DNA of 60,445 nucleotides from Candidatus Colwellia aromaticivorans. Its GTDB lineage: Bacteria > Pseudomonadota > Gammaproteobacteria > Enterobacterales > Alteromonadaceae. This document shows, piece by piece, positions 10,356 through 20,978 of the stretch (the first letter of the stretch is position 1; each line of letters opens with the position of its first letter). A program made the position numbers and the translations under genes. The stretch spans positions 1 through 60,445 of the forward strand of contig NZ_QOLD01000076.1 in the NCBI RefSeq assembly GCF_003333305.1. Reading direction: 5' to 3'. The notes below the pieces were generated by a model, which was given only the letters and a program-made list of their open reading frames with translations, was not told the origin of the DNA and ran no database searches.

Positions 10356-10383
10356 AAAAAGCCAGCAATAATGCTGGCTTTTT
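10356..10383 (-). terminator. Terminator after hflC
   Basis: A 12-bp stem (AAAAAGCCAGCA at 10356-10367 with TGCTGGCTTTTT at 10372-10383) around a 4-base loop, just past the hflC stop. A and T runs flank both sides, so it may act in either direction. Confidence 0.88.
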
Positions 10384-10403
10384 TCAAAATAATTAAATTA
10401 TTT

Positions 10404-11291
10404 CTACTTTTTAGTGTCACTGCCATCTTTTAAATAATGGAAGAAGTCACTATCAGGCTTAACAACCATGATATCACTTTTACTATTAAAGCTTTTTTCG
10501 TAGGCTTGAAGACTACGGTAGAAACGATAAAACTCAGCATCTTTGGTATAAGAGTCAGAATAAATTTTAGCAGCTAATGCGTCACCTTCACCTCGTGTAG
10601 TGAAAGCATATTTTTGTGCTTCAGCCAACATAACTGTTACTTTTGCATCAATTGTTGCACGAATTATTTCAGCTTGCTCTTGACCTTTTGAACGATGCTC
10701 TTTAGCAACAGCAGTTCGCTCAGCACGCATACGCTCGTAAATAGAGTTACTTATCTCAGTAGGTAAGTTTATTGCTTTAATACGTACGTCAACTACTTCA
10801 ATACCCAAGTCTTCGCGGCTACTTGAAGCGCTTTCTAGTGCTTTCGTCATAATATCATCACGATCGCCAGAAACAATTTCTTTGATGGTTCTATTACCAA
10901 ACTCAGTTCTTAAACCATTATTCACTTTTTGTTTAAGTAACGCACGGGCATTATCAATTGATCCCGATGTTCGAAGGTAATAAGTAGAAAAATCAACGAT
11001 GCGCCATTTTGCGAAAGAATCAACTATAAGATCTTTTTTCTCGGCTGTAACAAAGCGGTCTGCTGCTTCATCTAAGGTTTGAATACGGGCATCAAGTTTT
11101 CTTACTGACTGAATAAATGGTATTTTGAAGTGTAACCCTGGTTCAAATACCATCATTTCACCTGTGTCACTATTTCGTTTGATTTTAGAGAATTCAAACA
11201 CAATGCCACGCTGACCCTCATAAATAACAAAGACTGATGAAACTACTAATACAAGTAACAATGATATTATTGCAATGGAAAGGTTTTTCAT
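10404..11291 (-). CDS. hflC: HflC, FtsH modulator (SPFH protein)
   Basis: 295 residues. One N-terminal membrane anchor (about 5-22) is followed by a periplasmic SPFH/Band 7 domain and a helical C-terminal region rich in Ala/Glu/Arg. With HflK it forms a large ring around the FtsH protease and modulates its membrane-protein degradation. The typical start YEGQRGIVFEF and the ERMRAERTAVAKEHRSKGQE region near 180 are well conserved. It lies three bases after hflK and is closed by the terminator at 10356. Confidence 0.95.
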   Translation of the reverse strand: MKNLSIAIISLLLVLVVSSVFVIYEGQRGIVFEFSKIKRNSDTGEMMVFEPGLHFKIPFIQSVRKLDARIQTLDEAADRFVTAEKKDLIVDSFAKWRIVDFSTYYLRTSGSIDNARALLKQKVNNGLRTEFGNRTIKEIVSGDRDDIMTKALESASSSREDLGIEVVDVRIKAINLPTEISNSIYERMRAERTAVAKEHRSKGQEQAEIIRATIDAKVTVMLAEAQKYAFTTRGEGDALAAKIYSDSYTKDAEFYRFYRSLQAYEKSFNSKSDIMVVKPDSDFFHYLKDGSDTKK

Positions 11292-11294
11292 ATG

Positions 11295-12461
11295 CTAGTT
11301 GCTCCCATTATTGAATCTATCAGCACGATTTGATGATGATGATGGCGCGGAATTATTACTTTGCTGGCTCACTGGTGCATAAGACTTAACCGCTGTATTA
11401 TTACGATTAGTAGTGTTTTGTTGTTGCATGATCTTATCTAAAGGTAAGTACATCATATTATTACCGCCTTCTACATCAACCATAACTTTACTTGTATTAC
11501 TGTAAACTTTTTCCATTGTGGCAATGTATAAACGTTGACGCGTAACTTCAGGAGCAGCTAGGTATTCGGGTAAGAGCTTATTAAACTTCGCTACTTCACC
11601 TTCTGCATCTAAAACAGTTCGCGATTTATATGCTAAAGCTTCTTGCTCCATACGTTTCACGCGGCCACGTGCTCGCGGTTCAATTCCACGCGCATAAGCT
11701 TCCGCTTCACGTAGAAATCTAACTTCATCTTCTTGTGCTGAAATCGCATCATCAAAAGCATCTTTCACTTCATTTGGCGGACGTGCATCTTTAAAGTTAA
11801 CATCAACAATGATTAAACCTAGGTTATAAGGAGCGATGATTTTCTCTAACTCTTCCCATACACTTTGACGAATAGCTTCACGACCACTTGTTAAAATGTC
11901 ATCCATAACGGCATGACCTACAACATAACGAAGTGCGCTATCAAGTGATTGGTTTAAACTGTCATCAGCATTAGTAACACTAAAAATATAATTACGCGCA
12001 TTTACAACGCGGTATTGTATTTGCATTTCTACGCGAACAACATTTTCGTCTTGTGTTAACATAAAACCTGAAGATGGCATATCACGCGTACTTTGCATAT
12101 CAACAGGAATTATGCGGTCAATAAAAGTCCACTTCCAATTAATACCTGGATCTACAGTACCTGAATATTGACCGAAACGAAGCACGATGCCTTTTTCAGC
12201 TTCCTTGATGGTGTAAAAACCACTAAAAGCATAAACAACTATGGCAATAATTAGCACTAAGCTTATGCCTATAGTAGAAAAGCTTTTACCTGACCCAGAT
12301 GAACCGCCAGTAGATTTACCATTACCTTTTCCGCCAAAAATGCCAGTGACTTTTTTACCTAAATCATTCAGTAATTCGTCTAAATCTGGTGGCCCTTGGT
12401 TTTTTCCGCCTTTGTTTTTCCAGGGGTCTTTATCATTATTCCCCGGTTCATTCCAAGCCAT
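11295..12461 (-). CDS. hflK: HflK, FtsH modulator (SPFH protein)
   Basis: 388 residues. It has a Gly/Asn/Lys-rich cytoplasmic N-terminus (MAWNEPGNNDKDPW), a membrane segment at about 63-83, the SPFH domain (EKGIVLRFGQY onward), a long helix (FLREAEAYARGIEPRARGRV near 250), and an Asn/Ser-rich tail typical of HflK. Partner of HflC in the FtsH-associated complex; the two are co-transcribed with a three-base gap. The 190 bases upstream to hflX leave room for a separate promoter. Confidence 0.95.
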   Translation of the reverse strand: MAWNEPGNNDKDPWKNKGGKNQGPPDLDELLNDLGKKVTGIFGGKGNGKSTGGSSGSGKSFSTIGISLVLIIAIVVYAFSGFYTIKEAEKGIVLRFGQYSGTVDPGINWKWTFIDRIIPVDMQSTRDMPSSGFMLTQDENVVRVEMQIQYRVVNARNYIFSVTNADDSLNQSLDSALRYVVGHAVMDDILTSGREAIRQSVWEELEKIIAPYNLGLIIVDVNFKDARPPNEVKDAFDDAISAQEDEVRFLREAEAYARGIEPRARGRVKRMEQEALAYKSRTVLDAEGEVAKFNKLLPEYLAAPEVTRQRLYIATMEKVYSNTSKVMVDVEGGNNMMYLPLDKIMQQQNTTNRNNTAVKSYAPVSQQSNNSAPSSSSNRADRFNNGSN

Positions 12462-12651
12462 GCTGCTCTCCGCTAGGTTATTAAATTAGTATTTTTTATT
12501 CACTCAACAAGCTTTTTCGACAAACGCTTAGCAAACGGTAATTTGTTCCGTTTATACAAGGTATGAGGAAGGCATAGTTGAAGCATAATATTTACATTCA
12601 GTTTATGATAAAAAGATTTGTTTTATAAGACTCTATATGAGTATTAACACA

Positions 12652-13938
12652 TTATTTTACAATAAACTGCTCTATTTGATTGGTATTTTGTTTTACCAAT
12701 CGGTTCCATTCTCTTTTCGGTAACTTAACAACTAGATGACAAATACCTTGTTCATCGTAAGATTCTTCTTTAATACAATTTAACTTGTATAATATACCGC
12801 GTAATTTTCCTGCACTCGGTGGTATTGCTAGTTGTTGCTGTACAACATGATTACCCAAACGCTCTGCTAAGGCGATAAAGAATAAATCGATACCAATATT
12901 AGCTTGTGCTGATAGCCAAACTCTTATCGGACGACCTTGATCATCACGATCTATTCTCGGTTCAACATCATCTAAGTTATCAATTTTATTGCAAATGATT
13001 AGCTGTGGTACTTCATCTGCTTCAATTTCAGCTAATACAGATTCAACTTGTTCAATATTTTCACTACGTCTATCATCTGATATATCAACGACATGCAGTA
13101 ATAATTCAGCTTCACGAGTTTCAGTTAATGTTGCCTTGAATGCCGCAACTAAATCATGCGGCAAATGACGAATAAAACCCACAGTATCAGCTAAAATAAC
13201 ACCGCCAACACCTTCAAGTTCGATACGTCTTAACGTTGGATCAAGTGTGGCAAACAATTGATCTGCTGCATAGACTTCCGATTGAGTTAATACATTGAAT
13301 AACGTCGACTTGCCAGCATTGGTATAACCAACTAATGATAAGGTTGGCAATTCAGCTCGAGTTCTTGAGCGCCGCCCTTGTTGCCGTTGTTTTTCAACTT
13401 TTTCTAAACGTTTACGAATATTAACTATTCGATCTCGCAATAAACGTCTGTCCGTTTCTAATTGTGTTTCACCTGGTCCCCGTAAACCAATACCACCTTT
13501 TTGTCGCTCTAGATGAGTCCAGCCTCGAATTAAACGACTACTGATATGACGTAACTGCGCCAGCTCTACTTGTAATTTACCTTCATGGGTGCGAGCCCGT
13601 TGAGCAAAAATATCAAGAATGAGTGTTGTACGATCTATCACTCGGCATTGACACAATGCTTCAATGTTTTTTTCTTGGGATGGAGATAAACTGTGATTAA
13701 ATAATACGACGTCAGCTTCATATAAACGAACCGCGTCGGCTATTTCTTCCGCTTTGCCTGAACCAACAAAAAACTTGGGGTGTGGGGTACTTCGCTTACC
13801 AGTGACAACCGTTAATTCGTTCACGCCAGCAGAAGAGACTAACATTTTGAATTCTGTTAAATCTTCTCGGGTGCTTTCATCAGGAAAATCAAGGTGAACA
13901 AGCACTGCTTGTTCACCTGCTTGATAACGATCAAACAA
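12652..13938 (-). CDS. hflX: Ribosome-associated GTPase HflX
   Basis: 428 residues. HflX rescues and splits stalled 70S ribosomes and is linked to stress recovery. The N-terminal ATP-binding-like HflX domain (1-190, with GGIGLRGPGETQLETDRR near 148-165) is followed by the G domain: G1 GYTNAGKS at 204-211, G3 DTVGFIRHLP near 250, G4 NKID near 315. The start is a TTG, which gives MFDRYQAGEQ, matching the E. coli protein start; I see no strong ribosome-binding site. It lies 55 bases after hfq, as in the conserved hfq-hflX-hflKC order. Confidence 0.95.
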   Translation of the reverse strand: MFDRYQAGEQAVLVHLDFPDESTREDLTEFKMLVSSAGVNELTVVTGKRSTPHPKFFVGSGKAEEIADAVRLYEADVVLFNHSLSPSQEKNIEALCQCRVIDRTTLILDIFAQRARTHEGKLQVELAQLRHISSRLIRGWTHLERQKGGIGLRGPGETQLETDRRLLRDRIVNIRKRLEKVEKQRQQGRRSRTRAELPTLSLVGYTNAGKSTLFNVLTQSEVYAADQLFATLDPTLRRIELEGVGGVILADTVGFIRHLPHDLVAAFKATLTETREAELLLHVVDISDDRRSENIEQVESVLAEIEADEVPQLIICNKIDNLDDVEPRIDRDDQGRPIRVWLSAQANIGIDLFFIALAERLGNHVVQQQLAIPPSAGKLRGILYKLNCIKEESYDEQGICHLVVKLPKREWNRLVKQNTNQIEQFIVK

Positions 13939-13993
13939 CTGCGTTAAACCTATATATCTTCATGAAACTCATTATCAATATTGAAAATTTTGA

Positions 13994-14239
13994 CTATTCG
14001 TCCGAATCTGTGTGATTAGCCATAGGCGCTGTGTTTACAGCGCGAGCAGGAACTACAGTCGAAATAGCATGCTTATACACCATTTGACTTACCGTGTTTT
14101 TCAATAAAATAACAAATTGATCGAATGACTCTACTTGTCCTTGTAGTTTAATACCATTGACTAAATATATTGCAACTGGAATACGATCACGACGTAACGC
14201 ATTCAAAAATGGGTCTTGTAAAGATTGACCTTTTGCCAT
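13994..14239 (-). CDS. hfq: RNA chaperone Hfq
   Basis: 81 residues from the ATG at 14239, which has GGAG seven bases upstream. A 13-residue upstream extension is in frame but not part of Hfq. The Sm fold is complete: Sm1 ([29 protein letters not shown]) and Sm2 with [10 protein letters not shown]. Proximal-face residues Q8, F42 and the KH of YKH are present. The C-terminal tail is short (about 12 residues, [12 protein letters not shown]) compared with E. coli. It pairs small RNAs with mRNAs as a hexamer. It lies between miaA and hflX, its usual place. Confidence 0.97.
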   Translation of the reverse strand: MAKGQSLQDPFLNALRRDRIPVAIYLVNGIKLQGQVESFDQFVILLKNTVSQMVYKHAISTVVPARAVNTAPMANHTDSDE

Positions 14240-14397
14240 TATATGGCTCCTTTTTTTTATTATTAAGTAATTAATCAAAAGTATTTTGACTAATAATAAA
14301 TGTTATTTGTACTAATCCTCAGCATATAACCAATTAACTATACACCAATAGTTTACTATTGCTTAATGATAGCGAGTATATATTATATTTATAGTCA

Positions 14398-15348
14398 TCA
14401 TTGTGAACATTTGCCAACTAATGATAATACTTGTGCCAAATTTGTTTTATCGTCTGTGGTTAGCCAGTGCAAACTTTGCCAGCTGCGGAGCCAAGTCAAC
14501 TGTCGTTTCGCTAATTGCCTAGTAGCACAAACCCCGCGAAAAACCATCTCTTTATGATCAAACTCGCCATTGAGATATTGCCACATTTGTCGATAACCAA
14601 CACAACGAATAGACGGTAAGTTTTCATTTAAATCACCGCGCGCTTTAAGTTTTATAACCTCTTGCTCAAAGCCTTGCTCTATCATTTGCTGATATCGAAG
14701 CTCTATTCGTGCATGTAACGTACTACGTTCTTTCGGTGTGATGGCAAATTGTAAAATATCACCATCGAGCTTAGCACCCTTTATTTCAGTTAATTGTGTT
14801 AATGTGTTACCCGTCAATCGAAATACTTCTAATGCCCTAGTAATACGTTGAGGATCATTGGGATGTATTCGTTTTGCTGAAATGCTATCAACTTCCTGTA
14901 ATTGTTCATGCATGGCCTGCCAGCCATTTTGTTCGGCTTCTACTTCTATTTGTTGACGAATATCACTGTTAGCAGCCGGCAAAGGTGAAATACCTTCAAT
15001 CAAACTTTTAAAATACATCATTGTACCGCCTACCAATAAAGGTATACGGTTGTTCGCTCTAATTCTTGCAATTTCAGCTAAGGCATCATGACAAAAGTCA
15101 GCCGCTGAATAACTTTGCGTTGCATCACGAAGATTAATTAACCGATGTGGATACTTCGCCAATTCTTCATCGGTTGGTTTAGCAGTACCAATATCCATAT
15201 CACGATAAATTAATGCCGAATCAACACTAACAATGTCACACGGCAGCGCGTCACACAAAGCCAATGCTAAAGCAGTTTTACCCGACGCAGTTGGGCCCAT
15301 TAAACATATAACAGGTGGTTGCTTTATTGATGAACTATTATCAGACAC
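14398..15348 (-). CDS. miaA: tRNA dimethylallyltransferase
   Basis: 316 residues (E. coli 316). It adds a dimethylallyl group to A37 of tRNAs reading UNN codons. The P-loop [11 protein letters not shown] is near 18-28, the [16 protein letters not shown] stretch near 42, and the substrate-recognition regions [10 protein letters not shown] near 107 and [11 protein letters not shown] near 250 are present. It begins three bases after mutL, so it is likely co-transcribed and coupled. A 158-base gap to hfq could hold hfq promoters. Confidence 0.96.
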   Translation of the reverse strand: MSDNSSSIKQPPVICLMGPTASGKTALALALCDALPCDIVSVDSALIYRDMDIGTAKPTDEELAKYPHRLINLRDATQSYSAADFCHDALAEIARIRANNRIPLLVGGTMMYFKSLIEGISPLPAANSDIRQQIEVEAEQNGWQAMHEQLQEVDSISAKRIHPNDPQRITRALEVFRLTGNTLTQLTEIKGAKLDGDILQFAITPKERSTLHARIELRYQQMIEQGFEQEVIKLKARGDLNENLPSIRCVGYRQMWQYLNGEFDHKEMVFRGVCATRQLAKRQLTWLRSWQSLHWLTTDDKTNLAQVLSLVGKCSQ

Positions 15349-15351
15349 AGG

Positions 15352-17280
15352 TTAATTCTTCTTTGTTTGTAACTTAGCCTTTAATTGCTTAATTTCAGAT
15401 GTGAGGTCAAGGGGAACAGAATTCAAGAGTACCGTCTCGATTAATTCATCTGACAACTCTTTTTTAGCACTTAACCACAAAGCTTGTGCTTGCTCTACAC
15501 TATATTCAGTAGCAATCATCGCGCTGGCAATCGCACAAACAATATAGCTATCAAAGTCAATTTTTGGATGATTACTGTCATTTTCGAGTTTTGATAATAA
15601 TGCTTCGATAATAGTAATAAAACTGGTACTCACGTCCCTATCGCGCAATATGGCTGGAAACTGTCGTATTTGTAATTGTTGCTTACCGTTAGTTTGATTT
15701 TGAATGACACAAAAAACACCTGCTAATTCAAGCAGTGCTTGATGGTTTTTAACGGTATTCATTTGTTGCTTGGAAAGCGTTAACACAACAGGCAATAATA
15801 ATGGTTGGCTAACTAAATTAGTGGTGGAATCTGATCGGCTTTGCTGCCAACTTTTTGCAATTTTATTTTTATTAATCTGATACGCCAACTCAAAAAGAGA
15901 TAGCAGGTGCAAGCTGTTTTGATGCTTAAAAACACCGTAACTACCTTGTTTAATTGCGAGAAAAAAACACTCTTCAGACTTATCGCTGTTAAATAGCACA
16001 GACGATTTTTCATCAATGGCTTGTTCCTCATGTTCAACGGCAATAGCAGGCGTCATTAATTGTTGATAGTTTTGAACAGCAGTACGGGTTACCGAATCAC
16101 GTTGACCAAAGTGTCCTTTGCCAACATTAGGCGTATAAGTAGCTTCCTTAACCTGCTGCAAAGATTGAATATAATCTGGGCGTGTGTATTGCACATTGTC
16201 CATGCTAGGCGTTTTTGACGGTTCTTTTAAAAACTCAGCTGATGGAGTCGTTTGCACTTCATCATTAAGATCTAAATCTAACCCCTTACTCATTAGCGCC
16301 TTGTGGCAAACTGAATAAATAAAATCATGTACATAACGACTTTGATGAAAACGCACTTCATGCTTAGCCGGATGCACATTCACATCAACTTCACGATAAT
16401 CAAGCGCTAAAAACAAGACAAAAGCAGGATAGGTATCGGCAGGTAATAAATTGGCATACGCTTGACGGATAGCATGATTAATTAACTTATCGCGCATCAT
16501 ACGTCCGTTAACATAACTATAACTGAGGTCATTTTGATTACGGGCGAAACTCGGTTTAGCAAGCCAACCAGTAAAGCGCATATTATCGTGTTGACAATCA
16601 ATCTCAATGGCATGGTCTATAAACTTTTGCCCACAGACCATAGCGACACGCTTAGCATTTTGTGCTTTATTGGTCGCAGCTCGATATTGGCGGATAGTTT
16701 TGCCATTATGAGTTAACGTAAAAGTGACATCAAAACGCGCTAAAGCAATACGACGAATAACCTCATCGATATGATTAAATTCAGTTTTCTCAGTACGTAA
16801 GAATTTGCGCCGAGCTGGCGTATTAAAAAACAGATCCAGTACTTCAATGGTTGTTCCATCAGGGTGTGCCGCCGGGGTAATCGTCACCGCCATATCTCGG
16901 CCTTCAGCATTCGCTTGCCAAGCGGTTGGCTGACTTTGAGGTTTAGACGTTAAAGTTAAACGTGCCACGGAACTAATACTCGCCAACGCTTCACCCCTAA
17001 AACCTAAGCTATTAATCGCTTCTAAATCATTAAGGCTTTTTATCTTACTCGTCGCATGACGACTCAGTGCTAAGGTTAATTCGTCTTTAGCAATGCCGGT
17101 GCCATTGTCTGAAATACGAATACGTTTAACGCCACCTTTATCCACTTCAATGTGAATGGCTGTGGCATCAGCATCTAAGCTATTTTCAACTAATTCTTTA
17201 ATCACTGAAGCAGGTCTTTCTACCACTTCTCCGGCAGCAATTTGATTGGCTAAACGTGCGGGTAGTATTTCAATGGTCAT
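15352..17280 (-). CDS. mutL: DNA mismatch repair protein MutL
   Basis: 642 residues. It links MutS recognition to MutH/UvrD in methyl-directed repair. The GHKL ATPase domain is complete: [12 protein letters not shown] (28-39), DNGTGI near 58, [10 protein letters not shown] near 93, and the [14 protein letters not shown] segment near 300. A variable linker (about 340-450) precedes the C-terminal dimerisation domain. The metal-dependent endonuclease motif DQHA(X)2E is not seen, as expected for a MutL that works with MutH. Repeat copy B abuts its start codon. Confidence 0.96.
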   Translation of the reverse strand: MTIEILPARLANQIAAGEVVERPASVIKELVENSLDADATAIHIEVDKGGVKRIRISDNGTGIAKDELTLALSRHATSKIKSLNDLEAINSLGFRGEALASISSVARLTLTSKPQSQPTAWQANAEGRDMAVTITPAAHPDGTTIEVLDLFFNTPARRKFLRTEKTEFNHIDEVIRRIALARFDVTFTLTHNGKTIRQYRAATNKAQNAKRVAMVCGQKFIDHAIEIDCQHDNMRFTGWLAKPSFARNQNDLSYSYVNGRMMRDKLINHAIRQAYANLLPADTYPAFVLFLALDYREVDVNVHPAKHEVRFHQSRYVHDFIYSVCHKALMSKGLDLDLNDEVQTTPSAEFLKEPSKTPSMDNVQYTRPDYIQSLQQVKEATYTPNVGKGHFGQRDSVTRTAVQNYQQLMTPAIAVEHEEQAIDEKSSVLFNSDKSEECFFLAIKQGSYGVFKHQNSLHLLSLFELAYQINKNKIAKSWQQSRSDSTTNLVSQPLLLPVVLTLSKQQMNTVKNHQALLELAGVFCVIQNQTNGKQQLQIRQFPAILRDRDVSTSFITIIEALLSKLENDSNHPKIDFDSYIVCAIASAMIATEYSVEQAQALWLSAKKELSDELIETVLLNSVPLDLTSEIKQLKAKLQTKKN

Positions 17281-17287
17281 AGTATAA

Positions 17288-17480
17288 ACTCATGATACTT
17301 CAAAATGTCTGTTTCAGGACGCCTGAGCGAATCATAATGAAGGCGCATTTTTTTATTGATGGATGGAGCTTACTAGAGAATGAAGGAGCACGTTCTCCTG
17401 AATAACCATTATTTTCAATCAATGCCTTACCTCTAAGCCTTTAAATTCACGCTGAAACGAGCATTTCGAGGTGACATGAG
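17288..17480. repeat. Modular palindromic repeat, copy B
   Basis: A 193-bp element in the amiB-mutL gap. Arms: ACTCATGATACTTCAAAATG on the left and CATTTCGAGGTGACATGAGT on the right, inverted with a few mismatches. The core shares TTTCAGGA, AAGGCGCATTTTTTTATT, GGAGCACGTTCTCCTGAAT and CAATCAATGCCTTACCTC with the other copies. It begins eight bases upstream of the mutL start and so forms part of the mutL mRNA leader. Confidence 0.85.
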
Positions 17481-17515
17481 TATAGTAATGCTCAAAAACT
17501 GTCGGTTCAAAAAAA

Positions 17516-18862
17516 TCATCCCGCTCGAGGAATTTTCAGGGTTTGGCCAATGCGTAAAGCATTAGATTTTAAATTGTTTACCGATTTCAATTTTGCCATT
17601 GAAATATTATAGCGGTGCGCTAATACCGATAAGGACTCTCCACTACGCACTTTATGACGTTTATAACCAACGGAAGCAAAATAACTACCCGTTAATGGAT
17701 GTGCCATGAAATAATTACGAATACCACTGTGAATTGCACTTGCTAATGATTGCTGATGTTTAGACCAGGTTAAATTTCTCTCTTCTTTATGATTCGAGAT
17801 AAAGCCAGTCTCGACCAATATTGACGGAATATCTGACGATTTCAATACAGCAAAGTTACCATCTTGAGGTGTTTTTTTATGCATTTTAGTTATTTTTCTT
17901 AACTGAGAAATAACCTTATTAGCAACACCAAAACTTACCCCTAAAGAATGCTCTTTACTCATATCAGCCAAGGCTAAAGCTAAATGACTGTCTGACGTAT
18001 TTTTAATAACACCGCCGCCACCGCCTAGTAATTCAGATTTTTGTTCTCGCTTTAATAGCCATCGCGATAATTCAGACTCAGCACGTTTTTGTGTCACAAC
18101 CCAAACAGAAGCACCGCTAGGGCCTGAAGTACGAAAAGCATCGGCATGAATTGAGACTAAAAAATCAACATGTTTTTTCCTTGCTAAGCTAGTGCGACGA
18201 TTTAAATCGACATAATAGTCGCCAGAACGAATCATAACCGCTTTCATGCCTTTTTCTTTGTTGATTAAAATTTGTAATTTTTTAGCAATCGCTAAGGTTA
18301 CTCGTTTTTCATAAGTTCCTTTAGCACCAATAGAACCAGGGTCTTCACCACCATGGCCGGCATCAATACCAATAATAATATCACCCAAGCTGGTTTTAGG
18401 CTTAGATGCTATTTTAGTGGATCGGTTTTTGTCGTATAAATCAATAACTAAACGGTTACCATATTGTCCAGCAGGCGCTAAAGAAAAAACGCTTAGTTGG
18501 TAAGATTTTGTCAATTCTAACACTAACCGAATACTAGATTTTGATTTGGTGCTACTAGTACGAAACAGTTTAATACGAGGGTCATGACTCGCTAAGTTTT
18601 TCAGAGCGACACTATTTTTAGTATTACTAAAATCAATGACTAAACGGTTAGGTTTACTTAAACTAAAATATTTATAATCAGGTTTACTTTTAAGATCGAA
18701 AACAATACGGGTATTTTCTGGTGCTGGCCAAACACGAATACCATCAATACTATTTATGATTGTAGCATTACCTGCGACAGCATTATTTACTGTCAATGAT
18801 GCCACAGCCATTGTTAGCCAAAGCAATCCTGTAAATAATAGTGATAACAACCGCATATTCAA
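17516..18862 (-). CDS. amiB: N-acetylmuramoyl-L-alanine amidase with AMIN and LysM domains
   Basis: 448 residues, exported (signal peptide about 1-30). The AMIN domain (about 38-145) targets the septum. The zinc amidase_3 domain starts at IGIDAGHGGEDPG (His170), with a conserved Glu near 185 and SIHADAF near 240. One LysM repeat binds peptidoglycan at about 403-446. It cleaves the amide between muramic acid and the stem peptide during cell separation and is normally activated by an EnvC/NlpD-type factor. The order tsaE-amiB-mutL-miaA is the classic gammaproteobacterial superoperon; the repeat insertion separates amiB from mutL here. Confidence 0.94.
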   Translation of the reverse strand: MNMRLLSLLFTGLLWLTMAVASLTVNNAVAGNATIINSIDGIRVWPAPENTRIVFDLKSKPDYKYFSLSKPNRLVIDFSNTKNSVALKNLASHDPRIKLFRTSSTKSKSSIRLVLELTKSYQLSVFSLAPAGQYGNRLVIDLYDKNRSTKIASKPKTSLGDIIIGIDAGHGGEDPGSIGAKGTYEKRVTLAIAKKLQILINKEKGMKAVMIRSGDYYVDLNRRTSLARKKHVDFLVSIHADAFRTSGPSGASVWVVTQKRAESELSRWLLKREQKSELLGGGGGVIKNTSDSHLALALADMSKEHSLGVSFGVANKVISQLRKITKMHKKTPQDGNFAVLKSSDIPSILVETGFISNHKEERNLTWSKHQQSLASAIHSGIRNYFMAHPLTGSYFASVGYKRHKVRSGESLSVLAHRYNISMAKLKSVNNLKSNALRIGQTLKIPRAG

Positions 18863-18896
18863 CCTTTAAACATGTAATCTTTAAAAAATTTCAACT

Positions 18897-19397
18897 TTAC
18901 TTTTGAAGCTGTGAGTAGCGCTGTAAAACGGCTTCACCACGCGCAGTAAAAGCATCTAATACTACCGTGCGTTGCTCATCTTGATAATCAAGTTCAATTA
19001 CTATATCAGCTTTAGCCAATATTCCTGCGCCTTTTTCAGGCCATTCAATAAAGCAACAACAATTTTCAGCAAAATAATCACGAATCCCCATGTATTCGAG
19101 CTCTTCAGCATCACCTAAGCGATATAAATCAAAATGATATACTTGCCATGGTGGCAACTCATAAGGTTCAACTAACGTATAGGTAGGGCTTTTTACATTA
19201 CCTTTATGCCCCATACCACGTACAAACCCACGGGTTAAGGTAGTTTTTCCTGCTCCTAAGTCACCATTTAGGTACACAATCAATGCTGGCTGTGCTTTAT
19301 CACTCTGCTCATTCTGAGCTAATACTACTTTGGCCAAACTGTCACCTACAGCAATGGTTGCGCGTTCATCTGCTAAAAAATATTCAAGTTTTTTCAT
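18897..19397 (-). CDS. tsaE: tRNA threonylcarbamoyladenosine biosynthesis ATPase TsaE
   Basis: 166 residues. With TsaB and TsaD it installs t6A at position 37 of ANN-reading tRNAs. The Walker A motif is NGDLGAGKTTLTRG (44-57); SPTYTLVEPY near 74, HFDLYRL near 90 and FIEWPEKG near 117 are family signatures. It lies between nnrDE and amiB, as in E. coli (yjeF-tsaE-amiB). Confidence 0.96.
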   Translation of the reverse strand: MKKLEYFLADERATIAVGDSLAKVVLAQNEQSDKAQPALIVYLNGDLGAGKTTLTRGFVRGMGHKGNVKSPTYTLVEPYELPPWQVYHFDLYRLGDAEELEYMGIRDYFAENCCCFIEWPEKGAGILAKADIVIELDYQDEQRTVVLDAFTARGEAVLQRYSQLQK

Positions 19398-19421
19398 TTG
19401 ATTTTGTTCATTCAGTTCTAT

Positions 19422-20978
19422 TCATTCGATATGAAGATTAACTAGCCGTTGCAATGGTACAAATAAATCGCTAGCTAACATACCGCGCTGCCCCTGTCTG
19501 TCCGCAATAATATCACCTGCTGCGCCATGAATATACACAGCCAAACAGGTGGCAACAAAATAGTTTTCGGTTTGTAAAATTAACGCTGCGACAACACCAC
19601 TTAATACATCACCCATACCGCCAGTAGCCATACCGGCATTACCTGTACTATTAATCACCACAGTATTCCCGTCAGAAATCAAAGTACCGGCACCTTTTAA
19701 AACACAAATACCGCCATATTTTTTAGCAATAGCTTGCACCGCATGAAAACGATTTGCTTCAATTGTTGCCGTATCACAACCAAGTAGCGTTGCCGCTTCT
19801 TTTGGATGTGGCGTTAATACCCAACGAGAGCAAAAATAATTTGTTTTAGCTAACAAGGTTAAACCATCAGCATCAAGTATTATATTTCCATTTTTTTTGC
19901 CGTTGATAAAAGGGGTTACGATCAAATCAAACAGCCTTTGTGACCAGTCAGTTTGCCCTAACCCCGGCCCTAGTAATAAAACTTTTGCATTGTTCACTGC
20001 TAAAGAATTTGCTAATTTTTTGGCATTACTAGGTGCTAGCATTAATTCGGGCCGGCCATTAAATACTAACGCCTGATTATCTTGGTGACAGCATACCGCG
20101 ACTAACGCCGCGCCACTTCTTAGCGCTGCTTCACTCGCTAAACGAATAGCGCCTGGCATACCTACACCACCACCTACCGCTAGAATCTGCCCAATAGTAC
20201 CTTTATGACTCGTGTTAAGACGTTTTGTTAAAAAACTGACACCATCATATAAAGGATATTCTTTTTGAAAATAGTGATGACAAGCCACTTGCTGCTTAAA
20301 GGCGTCTCCCAGTAATAAATCAGCCAATATCAATTCACCGACAAAATTTGCTGCCTGCCCTGTTAGTAAGCCCTGTTTATAAACAATAAAAGTTACTGTA
20401 ACCTTAGCAATAACGGCTATGCGGCTCTCAACAAAACCAGTAGTTGCACATAGGCCGGATGGGATATCAACACTCAACACATCCGATTTATTAGCGTTTA
20501 TCGCAGCAATTAACTGCTGCATTGGAGTAGCTAACGAACCATAAAAACCAATACCAAATAATGCATCAACAATCATATCGCCAGAAAACAGCTCTACTTG
20601 TTCAATGACATTCTCGGTCACAATGTCAGTCATTCCCGCTGAAACCATATTTTGATAAGCAAGTAAGGCATCGCCTTTAACACTTTTCACATCACAGGTT
20701 AAAAGTACTGTAACGTGCATATTGGCTAAATGCGCAAGGCGGGCAATAACAAAGCCATCACCACCATTATTGCCTTTGCCGCATAAAACTAAAACAGATT
20801 GAGCGTTAGGCCAATGTTGCTGTAACTCTTCAAAAGCCGCACTTCCAGCTTTTTCCATTAATTGATACAGCGCTAATTGTTGCCTTTGCGCAACACCGGA
20901 TTCATTGTTCAAAACCTGCTTGGCACTATACGCACAATGCCAGTTATGTTTTGCTAAGGGTAGTTGTGATAAATTCAT
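19422..20978 (-). CDS. nnr: Bifunctional NAD(P)H-hydrate repair enzyme (epimerase + dehydratase)
   Basis: 518 residues from the ATG at 20978 (MNLSQLPLAK). The open frame continues 37 codons upstream, but those lie inside repeat copy C and look non-native. The N-terminal YjeF_N epimerase (about 10-225, CGKGNNGGDGFVIARLA) interconverts damaged R and S NAD(P)HX. The C-terminal ADP-dependent dehydratase (about 240-515, GQILAVGGGVGMPGAIRLA and GNAGMATGGMGDVLSG) restores NAD(P)H. The repeat edge touches the start codon, so the ribosome-binding site must come from the repeat arm (GAG in ATGAGTAT). tsaE follows after 24 bases. Confidence 0.94.
   Translation of the reverse strand: MNLSQLPLAKHNWHCAYSAKQVLNNESGVAQRQQLALYQLMEKAGSAAFEELQQHWPNAQSVLVLCGKGNNGGDGFVIARLAHLANMHVTVLLTCDVKSVKGDALLAYQNMVSAGMTDIVTENVIEQVELFSGDMIVDALFGIGFYGSLATPMQQLIAAINANKSDVLSVDIPSGLCATTGFVESRIAVIAKVTVTFIVYKQGLLTGQAANFVGELILADLLLGDAFKQQVACHHYFQKEYPLYDGVSFLTKRLNTSHKGTIGQILAVGGGVGMPGAIRLASEAALRSGAALVAVCCHQDNQALVFNGRPELMLAPSNAKKLANSLAVNNAKVLLLGPGLGQTDWSQRLFDLIVTPFINGKKNGNIILDADGLTLLAKTNYFCSRWVLTPHPKEAATLLGCDTATIEANRFHAVQAIAKKYGGICVLKGAGTLISDGNTVVINSTGNAGMATGGMGDVLSGVVAALILQTENYFVATCLAVYIHGAAGDIIADRQGQRGMLASDLFVPLQRLVNLHIE

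Noticed and set aside
14240..14278. Longer Hfq start (13 extra residues)
   Set aside because: The GGAG site precedes the ATG at 14239, and [11 protein letters not shown] is the universal Hfq start.
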